This document shows positions 6,412 to 6,473 of a DNA stretch of 6,473 bases, piece after piece. The notes beneath the pieces were generated by a model. The model was not told where the DNA came from. It ran no database searches and was given only the letters and a program-made list of their open reading frames with translations. The position numbers were made by a program, and so were the translations under genes. The stretch covers positions 1 to 6,473 of the forward strand of contig PKYZ01000552.1 of assembly GCA_003132865.1 (NCBI GenBank), written 5' to 3'. Origin of the DNA: Bryobacterales bacterium (GTDB lineage Bacteria; Acidobacteriota; Terriglobia; Bryobacterales; Bryobacteraceae). Each line of letters begins with the position of its first letter. Position 1 is the first letter of the stretch.

Positions 6412-6473
6412 AGTGTTGCAGCGCATGAGATCGGGCCGACTGAGGGTGTTTCGGACGCTGGAGAAGTTCTTCC
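6404..6473 (+). pseudogene. Phage terminase large subunit, internal fragment (continues at base 1)
   Basis: In the frame of ATG 6425 the translation is ACEVLQRMRSGRLRVFRTLEKFF, which resembles the conserved 'M..GRLKVF' stretch before the last terminase nuclease motif. The frame continues exactly into base 1 through the 22-base terminal repeat, giving one terminase segment of about 85 codons in total. Upstream of ~6400 the same frame has no terminase likeness and overlaps the end of the glycosyltransferase fragment, so the terminase is cut on its 5' side. The ATPase domain (Walker motifs) is absent from the window. Confidence 0.6.
6452..6473. repeat. 22-bp terminal direct repeat, right copy
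   Basis: Identical to bases 1-22. The terminase protein likeness continues on both sides of the joined repeat, which supports true adjacency of the two window ends in at least one source molecule. Confidence 0.9.

Noticed and set aside
1..6473. A complete small circular phage or plasmid
   Set aside because: Despite the terminal overlap there is no replication protein, capsid, portal or full terminase, and several genes are cut in mid-domain.

Overview
The window appears to be chromosomal DNA from an acidobacterium-like organism (Bryobacterales/Solibacter type), mixed with a piece of a phage or prophage gene. This rests on recalled protein styles, not on a search: an FHA-linked Ser/Thr kinase, a divergent von Willebrand A (VWA) gene, and a very long secreted protein whose N- and C-terminal modules resemble acidobacterial proteins of unknown function. 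The base composition is moderately GC-rich throughout.

Layout. Bases 1-189 carry the C-terminal end of a phage terminase large subunit (+ strand). About 190-471 hold nothing I can assign. Bases 472-4485 (- strand) are one intact 1337-codon gene for a secreted protein. Just upstream of it, with a 4-base ATGA overlap, is the last ~66 codons of another probable extracellular beta-rich protein (4482-4685). That fragment joins abruptly to an FHA/Ser-Thr kinase gene (about 4686-5693, - strand), which also has a one-base frameshift. A short divergent promoter region (5694-5766) follows. A + strand ORF (5767-6411) then begins as a secreted VWA protein and, after ~55 codons, continues as the middle of a GT39-type membrane glycosyltransferase. 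The last ~70 bases return to terminase sequence.

The first and last 22 bases are identical. If the ends are joined there, the terminase reading frame runs through unbroken (LQRMRSGRLRVF, then RTLEKFFQQYRLYRRDE). So the contig closes into a circle of about 6451 bp. However, that circle contains at least three abrupt gene-to-gene joins (VWA/glycosyltransferase, glycosyltransferase/terminase, kinase/beta-domain). It has no replication gene, no capsid gene and no complete phage module. The simplest reading is a chimeric or mis-closed metagenomic assembly of acidobacterial fragments, not a new plasmid or virus. A genuinely rearranged element cannot be excluded from sequence alone.

Only the 1337-residue secreted protein looks like an intact gene. 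I do not see a coherent new multi-gene system. The points most worth checking are the joins, the circular closure, the kinase (frameshift, Lys at the usual alpha-C Glu position, Cys/His linker) and the large secreted protein.
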